Origin: Rossellomorea orangium
GTDB lineage: Bacteria; Bacillota; Bacilli; Bacillales; Bacillaceae_B
DNA length: 64,000 nucleotides
Reading direction: 5' to 3'
Assembly (NCBI RefSeq): GCF_019334305.1
Contig: NZ_JAHWGH010000007.1
Span: forward strand, 57,855 to 121,854
In this document: piece after piece, positions 51,538-60,976 of the stretch
Position numbering within the stretch: the first letter of the stretch is position 1
Layout of the letters: each line of letters begins with the position of its first letter
The notes under the pieces: generated by a model
The model's database searches: none
Seen by the model: only the letters and a program-made list of their open reading frames with translations
Told to the model about the DNA's origin: nothing
Program-made: the position numbers and the translations under genes

Positions 51538-54500
51538 TTACTTAGTATAAGTGATTGTTACAATTTGAGAAGCAGCTAACAAGTTTTTCTTGTAAGGGCT
51601 TGGGAAATCGTTATCACGATAAATTCCTGTTAATAGAACCTTTACAGATCCTTGTTCTTTATCCGCATCTAATGTTACAGTTTCTGAACCTGTTAATGGA
51701 GCACCAATTGCAGGTGTGCTAGAAAGAGCAACATTCTGAGAGTCAAGAAGTGTAGCTGTGAATTGTAACTTTTGAGTACCACCTTTAACAGCATCATTTT
51801 TACTTGAAGCAAATGTGTTTGTTACGGTTTCACCATAAGCTTTTGGACCAATCCATAATGGATTTCCATCTTGATCTTTCAGAGAAACTACCGGAGAGAT
51901 AACTGCTCCATCTTCTCCATTCATTAGAGCGATAGTAGTGTCAGTAGTACCAATCTTATCAATAATAAATTCAGATTTGTCATAAAGACCTAATACTGAA
52001 TCTTTAATTGAAATTGGAGTAGCTGCTGCGTTACCAAGAATTTCATTTACTTTACTCATATCAACTGTAGTTGTAGAAGCAATGTTGGCGGACATGGCTA
52101 CTTTATTACTGTTGTATGCACGTAAATTGATAGTTTGAGCAACTAGATAGTTTGATGTAGTTGAATCACTAGTTTTGGCTTTAACAGTAAATTCTTTATC
52201 ATAGCCAAATAATGAAGCAACTGAACTTCCAGTAGTAGCTGGATCGTTGAATTCGAACTCAGCTGTTGCATTTGCATTTCCAGTTGTGATTGTAACTTTA
52301 TTATCAGCCTTTACATTTGTTGGATCGTAAGTTGCCGTTTTTTCTTTAACAAAACGATCAACCTCTGCATTCTCAAATACTCCTTCAAACTCAATAACTT
52401 CGTTAGATGATAATGTTACATCATCTGCAGTAGAAGCTAAGTCAGCACCACGGTTGACTGTTGGTACACCTTGTTTAACAGGCTTGATCTTGTCTCCATC
52501 AACGTCAACTTCCCATAACGTTACAACAGCAGACATTGGATCAACTGCACCACTAGCATCCATATCGCTTGCTTTCATCACTTTTTGTGCAGTGGCTTCA
52601 GTAATGTTTTTAATTGTTACTGGCACTGTAACAGTCTTCAATAATGTGCCATCTGAATTAGATGTTGTATCATATAATGATAATGTAAGGTTTACAGTTT
52701 CATCTGAAGAGATGTCACGGACCTTAGGTGTCACAGTCACTGTTCCGCCTGCTCCAATTGTTACTCCAACCTTATTTGAATCAGCAGTAGCAACAATTTT
52801 ACCTGTTTTACTAGCGTAAGTGATAGCTGATGACTGACCTACAACCGTTCCAGCATCATTAGTAACATTTGAACCAGCAGCTATAGTAGCAGCAGTACCA
52901 TTGTAACGATTACTATCTTCTGTTCCAAATGGAGTTGAATATTGATCTAGCAATGTTAAATCTAAAGATGCTGTTTGCAGTGAAGTAGCAGTTTGTTCTG
53001 CAGGAGTAGATTTAGCCTCTGCGATAGTTAAAGAACTTTTGTTAGAAGTTACATTGTTTAACTTTGCATAATCACGTAATTCAACTTGTGCATCGTAAGA
53101 GAATGAACCTTTTTTAACTTGAACTGTTGCTTTTCCAGCTTTAGGAGCTTGATAGATTACCGCACCAGTATCTTTGTTAACTTGGAAAAGAGTATCTCCA
53201 GAAGTAACAGTATATGATACTTTTTCGCTGTTAGTAGAACCTACAGCTTCAGTTAAAGGATCCTTATTTGAATCGTATGCATAAGCAGATAATGCTTTAC
53301 CTGTTCCTTGTCCAGGGTAAAGAATTGTTTTATGCATATTTACTGCCTCAGCATTTTTAAACGCTACTGTATTATCATAAGCAGCACTATTAATGCTGAA
53401 TCCAGCAGTATTGGATGCATCTTGATTAGTTACTTTAATTTGAATAGTACCTGTTTCAACAATTGTACCGTCAGCTAAAGTGTATTTAATGTTTACATTT
53501 GCAGTACCGGAAGCTAGTAAATCACCTTTAGTTGCAGATGCAGTTGAAACTACAGTTGCTACATCAGTTTCAACATTCTTTGCAGCAATTTGGCTTTCAG
53601 GAACTGCTTTTCCATTTTGGTCTTTGACTTCAACGAAATCGAAGATATTTGGATTATCCTGGTTAGCATAGCGTACAAATTCTTTCTTAGTTAGAGAGAT
53701 ACCTTTTTCAAACTCAACTGCATATAAGAAGTTAGAAGAAGAATCCTCGATCACATTACCATCAGCATCTTCTAATCCTGTAGCAGTTACAGTATAAGTA
53801 GTACCGTTAGTTAACTCAGAGCTTAGAGTAAGTGTTGCTACTTTACCGTTAACTGATACATCAGTTACAGACAAGTTACTTACTTTGAAGTTAGAAGCCT
53901 TAAGGTGATATTCAGTAACATCCGTATTGAAGGTAACAGCAACTTTATTGGCATCGATAGCCATCGCACTAGCAACCTCAGGAGCCATTACATCTTCAAT
54001 CATTTCCGCACGGTGAACAAACAACGCAAACTCTCCACGAGTTACATCTTGATCAGAACCGAATTGAGTATCAGTTTTACCTTGTGTGATACCAGCTTCG
54101 TAGATTGCTTTAACATATTTCTCGAAAGTTGCAGAAACATCTGAGAATGGTAGGTCTTCGCTTCCAGTTAGTTCGTAAGCTTTAGCAATGACTTTAGCCA
54201 TTTCAGCACGAGTCATTGAATCTTGTGAACCAAAACGAGTAGCTGTTTTACCGTTGATGATATCTGCTTCTTTAAGAGCATTTACTGCCCATTGTGCACG
54301 ATCTGGAACGTCAGTGAATCCAGCGTCTGGAGCGTCTGCACCGTCAAGATCAAGTAGACGAGCAACCATGATTGCAGCGTCAACACGTTTGATTGAATCA
54401 GCAGTACCGAAACGTCCTTCATCAGTACCTTGTGTTACACCGTTTGCTACTAAGTAGTCAACAGCTTCCTTGTAGCGATCAGATACATCTGTGAATGTTG

Positions 54501-54594
54501 CAGCAGAAGCTGCTGGAGCGATAGCTGATGCTACTAAAGTAGCAGTTGCAGCAGTCGCAACGAACTTGCGATAAGACTTTGGTTGATAAGTCAT
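51538..54594 (-). CDS. Main S-layer protein (SLH, Sap/EA1-like)
   Basis: A 1018-aa precursor with the layout of Bacillus S-layer proteins: signal peptide (SYRKFVATAATATLVASAIA, cleavage after ASA) and three SLH modules at about 33-195 (ATFTDVSDRYKEAVDYLVAN with KRVDAAIMVARLL; AGFTDVPDRAQWAVNALKEA with TRAEMAKVIAKAY; LPFSDVSATFEKYVKAIYEA with TRGEFALFVHRAE). The crystallising region of about 800 residues is rich in T, V, A, D and N and has no cysteine. It starts with a Big_5-like domain (ASAMAIDANKVAVTFNTDVT). Codons are the restricted set typical of highly expressed genes. GGGAGGAAC precedes the ATG, and the leader is long. Export presumably uses SecA2/SlaP, and anchoring CsaB-modified polymer. 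Confidence 0.94.
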   Translation of the reverse strand: MTYQPKSYRKFVATAATATLVASAIAPAASAATFTDVSDRYKEAVDYLVANGVTQGTDEGRFGTADSIKRVDAAIMVARLLDLDGADAPDAGFTDVPDRAQWAVNALKEADIINGKTATRFGSQDSMTRAEMAKVIAKAYELTGSEDLPFSDVSATFEKYVKAIYEAGITQGKTDTQFGSDQDVTRGEFALFVHRAEMIEDVMAPEVASAMAIDANKVAVTFNTDVTEYHLKASNFKVSNLSVTDVSVNGKVATLTLSSELTNGTTYTVTATGLEDADGNVIEDSSSNFLYAVEFEKGISLTKKEFVRYANQDNPNIFDFVEVKDQNGKAVPESQIAAKNVETDVATVVSTASATKGDLLASGTANVNIKYTLADGTIVETGTIQIKVTNQDASNTAGFSINSAAYDNTVAFKNAEAVNMHKTILYPGQGTGKALSAYAYDSNKDPLTEAVGSTNSEKVSYTVTSGDTLFQVNKDTGAVIYQAPKAGKATVQVKKGSFSYDAQVELRDYAKLNNVTSNKSSLTIAEAKSTPAEQTATSLQTASLDLTLLDQYSTPFGTEDSNRYNGTAATIAAGSNVTNDAGTVVGQSSAITYASKTGKIVATADSNKVGVTIGAGGTVTVTPKVRDISSDETVNLTLSLYDTTSNSDGTLLKTVTVPVTIKNITEATAQKVMKASDMDASGAVDPMSAVVTLWEVDVDGDKIKPVKQGVPTVNRGADLASTADDVTLSSNEVIEFEGVFENAEVDRFVKEKTATYDPTNVKADNKVTITTGNANATAEFEFNDPATTGSSVASLFGYDKEFTVKAKTSDSTTSNYLVAQTINLRAYNSNKVAMSANIASTTTVDMSKVNEILGNAAATPISIKDSVLGLYDKSEFIIDKIGTTDTTIALMNGEDGAVISPVVSLKDQDGNPLWIGPKAYGETVTNTFASSKNDAVKGGTQKLQFTATLLDSQNVALSSTPAIGAPLTGSETVTLDADKEQGSVKVLLTGIYRDNDFPSPYKKNLLAASQIVTITYTK

Positions 54595-54971
54595 GTTAAA
54601 AGTTCCTCCCTGTTTTGTGTTTACTATTTTGTCATTTTTAACCGACTTGTGATCGATTAATGATTGGTTGTGTTAATAACTTAATTCACACAAGACTTAA
54701 CCTATGACCTTTACCCCAGTAAAATTCCTGATATTTCATAAAAAGTTGGTAATATAAGGACTATGTAGTTAATAAAGGTTATTAAGGTAGTTCTTGCTAG
54801 AATTAGAAATTATTAAGCTCGAACTCTATTCTACCAAACTCGTTGGATATTTCAACTGTTTTTTACATATTTCTCTATTTATTTTCCATTAAGATGATAA
54901 AGTTTACAGAAATGTAACAAGAAATCGGGATTTTAACCTGGTATTTTCGCACTACTCAACTTCCAAACAAT
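54595..54971. other. Leader and upstream region of the main S-layer gene
   Basis: This gap of about 375 bases is A/T-rich and contains the candidate promoter at 54828-54855. The transcript would have a leader of about 225 nt before the ATG, in keeping with the long, stable leaders of S-layer mRNAs. AATTAAGTTATTAACAC and short A/T hairpins are present, but I see no single strong stem and no small frame. Confidence 0.5.
54828..54855 (-). promoter_or_regulatory. Candidate promoter of the S-layer gene
   Basis: On the minus strand TTGAAA (54850-54855), a 16-base spacer and TAGAAT (54828-54833). Confidence 0.45.
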
Positions 54972-54973
54972 AC

Positions 54974-55002
54974 AAAAAAGCCCGTGGTTATCACCACGGG
55001 CC
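54974..55002 (-). terminator. Terminator of the O-antigen ligase-like gene
   Basis: GCCCGTGGT and ACCACGGGC form a perfect stem; on the minus strand a T6 run follows. Confidence 0.85.
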
Positions 55003-55014
55003 TAGATTTTGTGC

Positions 55015-56391
55015 TTATTGAAATTGTTTATAATTCCGGTGCAGGAATGTAAGAACCAATCCTCCGACTAACCAGAATATGATGTTTAATTGCGGAATAA
55101 ACATCAAGTTGTTCGACATGTTTTGCACCATATAAGTTGTCGATCCGACAAACAGACCTGCCGCCAATACTTTACCCAGCGTGTTCGGCTGTTTAAAGTA
55201 AAGAATCGCAATGTTGACGAAGTAGATGACATATACCAAAAGGTACGCAAGAATTCCTAAAGTTCCCGTCTCAGCTGCAACCTTAATATAAGAGTTGTGC
55301 ACGGAATAGGTATCATGACCAATATCCAATTCTGGATATTTAATCGTGAATTCTTTATATCGATCATAGTAGTTCCCCATACCGACTCCAAGAATTGGGT
55401 TATCTTTAAACATGACCCAACCTGTTTTCCACAGTGTAATACGGGAAACGACTGCTTTGTTCGTTGTTTCGTCTTCAACAGAAGGCTCTTCTTCAACTTC
55501 TTCTGTATCCTGTCCTTCATCATCAGGACCGGCTACGTGCTCTCTTGCCTGATCTTTAAAGACCAATTTCTCGATCGCGTAGACAGCCGAATTCGTTCTC
55601 GATTGAACGTCCGGCATGAAGTAGACGAACACTCCAAGGATAAGGAATGCAATGAGAATATGAGGCTTGAAAATTCCTTTCAAGAAACGCTTAGGCATAA
55701 TGAGAATGATCATAAGGAATGCACATACCATCGTTACCCATGCTGCACGTGTATATGTGAGAATCAGATTCACAATATAAATGCCGTAGATGGCAAAAAA
55801 GATTAACTGTGTTTTTTTATCTTTGAAGTATACAACGGCCAGTAAAACCAAGGTCGGAATGACAAAATTAAGGAATGAAGAATAATAATTGGGATTCACC
55901 AGTGTGGAATCGATTCTTCCCTTTGCTTCCTGTAAAGCATACAACCCGGCTTTGTTTAATGAGAAATTAAACACATATTGAAGAGCTCCGAATAGTCCAA
56001 TGAATAATGCTGCTGCCCCAAAGACTTTAGCGAAGTTCAAATACTGTTTTTTCGTAAACTTAACCTTTAAAATGATAAGAAACAAAACTACATATGAGAT
56101 ATAACGGCCTGTCTCCATGACTGCAGGAGTGAAAAATACGGCCTTAGTGAATGATAAAAGACTAATGAGAATGAAAGCGGAAAAGGCTATCACAAACCAC
56201 TTAATGCTTATATCATTAAATTCAATTGAACCTTTCCTCCAGTCCCAAAGAAAAGCCAGTACAAGGAGTGGGATCAGAATGATTTCAGCTGAAAGGGGTA
56301 AGGGTCCAATATACGTTTTGAAATAGAAAATAGGGATGATAAATAACGTTAACAATGTAACATAATATGTTAAAGAATTCTTATAAGACAT
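55015..56391 (-). CDS. O-antigen ligase/polymerase-like membrane protein (Wzy_C family)
   Basis: A 458-aa polytopic membrane protein with about eleven hydrophobic segments and one large outer loop (about 275-370), the layout of WaaL/Wzy enzymes that polymerise or transfer lipid-linked glycans. The loop contains the acidic linker DDEGQDTEEVEEEPSVEDET and then the family signature around VMFKDNPILGVGMGNYYDRY with VHNSYIKVAAETGTLGILAY, where the conserved R/H-x-H-N motif lies. Next to the S-layer gene and the polysaccharide cluster, it may polymerise the wall polysaccharide or glycosylate the S-layer; the sequence does not decide between these. Confidence 0.87.
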   Translation of the reverse strand: MSYKNSLTYYVTLLTLFIIPIFYFKTYIGPLPLSAEIILIPLLVLAFLWDWRKGSIEFNDISIKWFVIAFSAFILISLLSFTKAVFFTPAVMETGRYISYVVLFLIILKVKFTKKQYLNFAKVFGAAALFIGLFGALQYVFNFSLNKAGLYALQEAKGRIDSTLVNPNYYSSFLNFVIPTLVLLAVVYFKDKKTQLIFFAIYGIYIVNLILTYTRAAWVTMVCAFLMIILIMPKRFLKGIFKPHILIAFLILGVFVYFMPDVQSRTNSAVYAIEKLVFKDQAREHVAGPDDEGQDTEEVEEEPSVEDETTNKAVVSRITLWKTGWVMFKDNPILGVGMGNYYDRYKEFTIKYPELDIGHDTYSVHNSYIKVAAETGTLGILAYLLVYVIYFVNIAILYFKQPNTLGKVLAAGLFVGSTTYMVQNMSNNLMFIPQLNIIFWLVGGLVLTFLHRNYKQFQ

Positions 56392-56489
56392 AATGGAAGC
56401 TTTCTCCTTTGAACGTTTTCATATGATTATTTTTCATAACACATTAAAACCTTACACGATACAGTATAGACTGACAAGGTTAATTTAAA

Positions 56490-57590
56490 CTAAATGATCA
56501 TCTTCTTATACGTTTCTCTTGTCAGCTCTGCTAAATGTTGTAAAGAGTAGGTCGATTCTGCATAAGTTCTCAAATTTTGCCCCTTCAGAGGTAAAGATTT
56601 CTCTACATGCAGTTGATAAGCCTCTTCTATAGCTTCCTGATACTTCGGTTGATCATCGACTGGAACGACCCATCCGTGAAGAGGAGGTTTGACAAGCTCC
56701 CCGACTCCCCCAACATCCGTCGTAATAATTGGTACCTGTTCATTGGCAGCCTCGAGTAAAACAAGCGGGAAACTCTCGCTGAATGAAGCCAATAATGAAA
56801 TAGAAGAAATAGAATAAATTTCTTGGATATCTTTTCTAAACCCTAAAAATTGCACGGTATTCCCCAAATCAAGTTTATCTGCTATTTGTTCTAATTCATT
56901 CCGAATCGGACCATCACCGACAAGTAAAAGCTTAATAGAGGGGTTATTAAGTTGCTTCAAGGAGTTCAACACCATTTCGTGACCTTTAATCGGATGCAGC
57001 CTGGCAACCATCGTCATGACGAAATCATCTTCAGAAAGCTTAAGTTCTTCATATAGATGATTTGCTTTATCAACAGGTGCAGTAAATTCAATCCCATTAT
57101 AAATGGCTTGGATTTTCTCCTCTGGAATACCAAACTTCATCAGGTTTTCCTTAAAACGTTCAGAAACGGCAAAGAAGTGGTCGATCCTATTCAAAGAGAA
57201 CAAGTTTAATTTCGTGAACACTTTCCCTTTTAATCCGGATTTCATGAAGTCAAGCATCGGATCACTGTGAATCGTCGTCATCCATTTACATGAAATTCTA
57301 TGTTTAATGAAAGATCCAAATAAATTTGCTCTTGGTCCGTGCGTGTGCAGGATATCAAAGTGCTCTGTTCCAATAAAGGCTACCAGCCTCTTTAATACAG
57401 ATAAATCATAACGGGAAGACTGAGCAAACACTTCCACCCTGATTCCTGCCTCCCTGGCTTCCATTGCAAGTGCACCTTCTTGAAAGACAGCCAGACACAC
57501 TTCTTCCTTTGGCAACCGGGATAAAAGGGTCACCACATGCTTTCTTGATCCACCTGTTTCGCCGCCACTAATCAAATGCAATACCTTCAT
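56490..57590 (-). CDS. Glycosyltransferase family 4
   Basis: A cytoplasmic GT-B enzyme. The ATG at 57590 follows AAGGAGG and gives 366 aa beginning MKVLHLISGGETGGSRKHVV; the longer frame to 57620 adds leader sequence. The C-terminal half has the nucleotide-sugar site: VARLHPIKGHEMVL, LLLVGDGPIRNELEQ and the E-x7-E motif in SFSESFPLVLLEAANEQVPI followed by TDVGGVGELV. It lies 75 bases downstream of tagA in a minus-strand run wecC-tagA-GT, so it probably extends the lipid-linked oligosaccharide. Donor and acceptor cannot be told. Confidence 0.9.
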   Translation of the reverse strand: MKVLHLISGGETGGSRKHVVTLLSRLPKEEVCLAVFQEGALAMEAREAGIRVEVFAQSSRYDLSVLKRLVAFIGTEHFDILHTHGPRANLFGSFIKHRISCKWMTTIHSDPMLDFMKSGLKGKVFTKLNLFSLNRIDHFFAVSERFKENLMKFGIPEEKIQAIYNGIEFTAPVDKANHLYEELKLSEDDFVMTMVARLHPIKGHEMVLNSLKQLNNPSIKLLLVGDGPIRNELEQIADKLDLGNTVQFLGFRKDIQEIYSISSISLLASFSESFPLVLLEAANEQVPIITTDVGGVGELVKPPLHGWVVPVDDQPKYQEAIEEAYQLHVEKSLPLKGQNLRTYAESTYSLQHLAELTRETYKKMII

Positions 57591-57665
57591 AGAAAAGGTC
57601 CTCCTCAAGGAAACAATCAATAAACAATGATAGCTGGTGAAGTATCACCGACTATCATTGTTACA

Positions 57666-58379
57666 TTACTTAGAAAATAAAACTTTCGCCAGAAACTTCG
57701 GGAGAGCCAGCTGACGCTTGAAACGCTGAGGTTCCTTCATCAAGCGGTAAAACCATTCTAGCCCCATGTCGCGATAAACCTTCGGGGCTCTTTGCACATG
57801 ACCGGCAAATACATCAAAGCTACCACCGACACCTTGAAACACTTTCGCATGCAAACCGTCCATATGTTCACGGATCCAGAGTTCCTGCCGCGGACTGCCC
57901 ATGGCCACGAATAAAATATCCGCCTTTGACTCGTTGATTTTTGCCACTACTTTGCTTTGGTCCTGCTCGTATCCGTGTTGAGTACCGGCAATGGTGATGG
58001 CCGGATACTTCTTCTGGATGTTTTCAGCGGCCTGCATCACAACCTCAGGCTTGGCTCCGTACATAAACACTCGATGACCTTCATCTGCAGCAAATTTCAG
58101 TAACCGGTCCATCATGTCCACACCCGTTACCCGTGATCGGATACTTCCTTTTTTCAACTTTGAAGCAAGGATGATCCCGATTCCGTCAGGTATTTGATAC
58201 GTGGCAGAATTAATCAGCTCCATGAGTTCTGGATTCTTCTCAGCAGACATGACTTTTTCGGGATTCACTGCAATGATGGTAGAATTCTCTCCCTCTGCCA
58301 TCCTGTGTCTGATATCATCAATAATCCCTTCATAATCGTAAGAAGATACACTCACTCCGAAATAATTTTCCTTGTTCAT
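57666..58379 (-). CDS. tagA: TagA/WecG family N-acetylmannosaminyltransferase
   Basis: The GT26 enzyme adds the second sugar (ManNAc or ManNAcA) to undecaprenyl-PP-GlcNAc made by TagO. The 237-aa protein has the family motifs: IIAVNPEKVMSAEKNPEL, YQIPDGIGIILASKLKKG, the active-site region SRVTGVDMMDRLL, and FVAMGSPRQELWIREHMDGL with FQGVGGSFDVFAGHVQRAPK. It starts 9 bases after wecC, which makes UDP-ManNAcA; this pairing favours ManNAcA or ManNAc transfer. The length is normal for the family. Confidence 0.92.
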   Translation of the reverse strand: MNKENYFGVSVSSYDYEGIIDDIRHRMAEGENSTIIAVNPEKVMSAEKNPELMELINSATYQIPDGIGIILASKLKKGSIRSRVTGVDMMDRLLKFAADEGHRVFMYGAKPEVVMQAAENIQKKYPAITIAGTQHGYEQDQSKVVAKINESKADILFVAMGSPRQELWIREHMDGLHAKVFQGVGGSFDVFAGHVQRAPKVYRDMGLEWFYRLMKEPQRFKRQLALPKFLAKVLFSK

Positions 58380-58388
58380 GTCAATCTC

Positions 58389-59663
58389 CTACTCTTGAAT
58401 CGCTTTAAGATTTGTCAGGTCTCCAATTCGGTAAGTCAAGACCTCTTCCCCTAATGGAGAACAATTCTTTGTATCAAAGACAACCGGTGTCTTCATATGG
58501 GCTTTCAATTTCTTCAAGTCAAGCTCTTTAAACTCATTATGATCTGCAAGAATGACAACAAGGTGAGCACCGTTGACTGCATCTTCAAAGGAATCTAATG
58601 TAAACGGTACCTGTTCATCCCTTACATGTGGATCATAAACGCTGACATTAAAGCGTTGATCGTCCACCAGCATTTGGGCGATATCCAGTGCCGGGCTTTC
58701 TCTGACATCGTCGATATTTCCTTTATACGTCAGTCCAAATACGGCAAGCTTAGGTGCTTCCAATTCACAAGTCAATCGGGATACCTGCTCGACAACAAAT
58801 TCCGGCATGGAATTATTGATTGTACGGGCCGTCTGAATCAACGGTGATTCTTCTACAGCCTTCTCGACAATAAAGTACGGATCTACAGCAAGACAGTGCC
58901 CTCCGACTCCCGGTCCTGGCTGATGAAGGTTAACCCTTGGATGCCTGTTGGCAAGTTCGATGACATCATGTGCGTTAACGCCTAGCTTGGCCGAGATTTT
59001 AACCAATTCATTGGCTAGTGCAATATTGACATCACGGAATGTATTTTCCATTAACTTAGACATTTCCGCCGTTACTGCCTCTGTCTCGAGAATATCTCCT
59101 GTCACAACCGTACGATAGACTTCAGCTGCCTTACTTGATGCTTCAGGAGTAACTCCACCGATGATGCGGGTATTCTCAATTAATTCAATAAGAATTCTGC
59201 CTGGCAGAACACGTTCCGGACAATGAGCTAGATACACATCCTTATAAGGATCCAATCCGTGCTCTTTAATGATTGGAGCCACAACGTCATCCATCGTTCT
59301 AGGAGGAATCGTAGACTCCACTATGACAACATTACCTTTTTCTAAATAAGGAAGAATCGCTTTAGTCGCACTGATGACATAATCCACGTTTGCTGAGTTG
59401 TCCTCGTGGATCGGCGTCGGTACGGCAATGATGAAGGCATCTGCCTTTTCAGGAGTGACAGAACCCTTCAAACGCCCATCAGCCACTACTTCCTTAATGA
59501 GCTCAGGCAGACCAACTTCTTCTATATGAATTTCACCTTTATTCAATAAATTAATGACTCTTTCACTTACATCAACACCAACCACTTCAATTCCTGCTTT
59601 CGCAAAAATGGCTGAAGTCGGTAATCCGATATATCCTAAACCAACTACACAAACTTTTTTCAT
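58389..59663 (-). CDS. wecC: UDP-N-acetyl-D-mannosamine dehydrogenase
   Basis: Oxidises UDP-ManNAc to UDP-ManNAcA with two NAD. The 424-aa protein has the Rossmann start KKVCVVGLGYIGLPTSAIFA, the central domain with ESTIPPRTMDDVV and HCPERVLPGR, the catalytic Cys in PGPGVGGHCLAVDPYFIVEK and the UDP-binding C-terminal domain (LAVFGLTYKGNIDDVRESPA). The UDP-GlcNAc 2-epimerase that makes its substrate is not in this window. It is the first gene of the wecC-tagA-GT4 transcript and diverges from csaB. Confidence 0.93.
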   Translation of the reverse strand: MKKVCVVGLGYIGLPTSAIFAKAGIEVVGVDVSERVINLLNKGEIHIEEVGLPELIKEVVADGRLKGSVTPEKADAFIIAVPTPIHEDNSANVDYVISATKAILPYLEKGNVVIVESTIPPRTMDDVVAPIIKEHGLDPYKDVYLAHCPERVLPGRILIELIENTRIIGGVTPEASSKAAEVYRTVVTGDILETEAVTAEMSKLMENTFRDVNIALANELVKISAKLGVNAHDVIELANRHPRVNLHQPGPGVGGHCLAVDPYFIVEKAVEESPLIQTARTINNSMPEFVVEQVSRLTCELEAPKLAVFGLTYKGNIDDVRESPALDIAQMLVDDQRFNVSVYDPHVRDEQVPFTLDSFEDAVNGAHLVVILADHNEFKELDLKKLKAHMKTPVVFDTKNCSPLGEEVLTYRIGDLTNLKAIQE

Positions 59664-59859
59664 TATAATGAGAACCTCATTTCGTTATCTGAGTTTAAAC
59701 GACAATTTCTAACATAGTATATCAAAACTAAAAAAAGGATGCACCAGTTACATTGCTAGTAATTCATAGTAATGATAAAATAAGGTTTGATTTTTTGTAC
59801 AAAGTTTAATGTACTAAATAAAAGACTATTTCGTCCACTATAAAAGGAGGAGCACTTCT

Positions 59860-60966
59860 TTGAAATTCGTTATATCAGGTTTTTACGGTCTCGGCAATAC
59901 AGGAGATGAGGCCATCTTAGAGTCGATTATCGACAATTTACGTGATCAATTTGACAATCCAGAAATTACCGTTTTTTCTTTATCGCCAGAGGAAACTGCA
60001 AAAGAACATAATGTTAAATCCGTTTACCGGGCTTGGAGACACAGCAATAAAGAAAAAGTAAAAGCGTTAAGGGAAGCGGACTTATTGATCAGCGGTGGTG
60101 GCGGACTGCTGCAGGACTCGTATCCGACTAAGTTCTTATTCGGTCCTCTTCCTTATTATTTGTTAATTGTATTATTAGCCAAATTATGCGGAACCAAAGT
60201 CATGTTCTTCTCTCAGGGAATTGGACCTGTGAAATCCCGTTGGGGAAAAATATTAATGAAGCTTGCTAATCTGGCAGATTTCATTACTGTCCGTGACCAA
60301 TATTCGAAAGAATTGCTGCACAAGTTAGGAGTTACAAAACCCGAAACGGTTGTCACATCAGACATCGTCTTTGCTTTTAAACGCAAGGAAGATCGTAGTT
60401 GTATCGAGTCCCTTCCACTTAAAGGTGATGAACAAATGGTGGCCGTTTCTGTACGTCCATGGTTCGGACGGGAAGTACAATTCGAACAGACCGCACAAAT
60501 ACTGGACCATTTAATAGAAGAGAAGCATATTACACCTGTTTTCGTTCCCATGGAAGGACATCATGACTGGGATGCAAGTGAGAAAGTACTTTCACATATG
60601 AAGCATAAAGAGAAATGTTTAATGCTTGGTACTGATTTCACACCTAACCAATATCTGAATTTCATTGGTGAATGCCAGCTGACGATTGGAATGAGACTTC
60701 ACGCGTTAATCTTCTCTACTTTGATGGGAGTTCCTCATATCGGCTTCTCTTATGATAAAAAGGTGGAAAGCTTACTGAAAAGAAGCGGCATGTGGGAATA
60801 TTCTTCTGTACTGGAAGAAATAAATGTAGAAGAACTGCAAACAAATGGATCATATTTATTGAAAAATCATGATATGGCTTCGAAAAAAATATTGGAAAAT
60901 GCCCAATCAATGAGAGGCGAAGCAGTTCGAAACCTGGAGCTGTTAAAGGAAAACTTCGTCAAATAG
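59860..60966 (+). CDS. csaB: Polysaccharide pyruvyl transferase CsaB
   Basis: CsaB adds the ketal-linked pyruvate to the secondary cell wall polysaccharide that SLH domains recognise. The 368-aa protein begins (M)KFVISGFYGLGNTGDEAILE and has the family core: READLLISGGGGLLQDSYPT, MFFSQGIGPVKSRWGK, FITVRDQYSKELL, SDIVFAF, then LGTDFTPNQYLNFIGECQLT and IGMRLHALIFSTLMGVPHI. The start is TTG with AAAGGAGGAG 8 bases upstream. Its presence fits the five SLH proteins in this window. The GT4 gene follows after 10 bases. Confidence 0.95.
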   Translation: MKFVISGFYGLGNTGDEAILESIIDNLRDQFDNPEITVFSLSPEETAKEHNVKSVYRAWRHSNKEKVKALREADLLISGGGGLLQDSYPTKFLFGPLPYYLLIVLLAKLCGTKVMFFSQGIGPVKSRWGKILMKLANLADFITVRDQYSKELLHKLGVTKPETVVTSDIVFAFKRKEDRSCIESLPLKGDEQMVAVSVRPWFGREVQFEQTAQILDHLIEEKHITPVFVPMEGHHDWDASEKVLSHMKHKEKCLMLGTDFTPNQYLNFIGECQLTIGMRLHALIFSTLMGVPHIGFSYDKKVESLLKRSGMWEYSSVLEEINVEELQTNGSYLLKNHDMASKKILENAQSMRGEAVRNLELLKENFVK

Positions 60967-60976
60967 GAGGATTAAG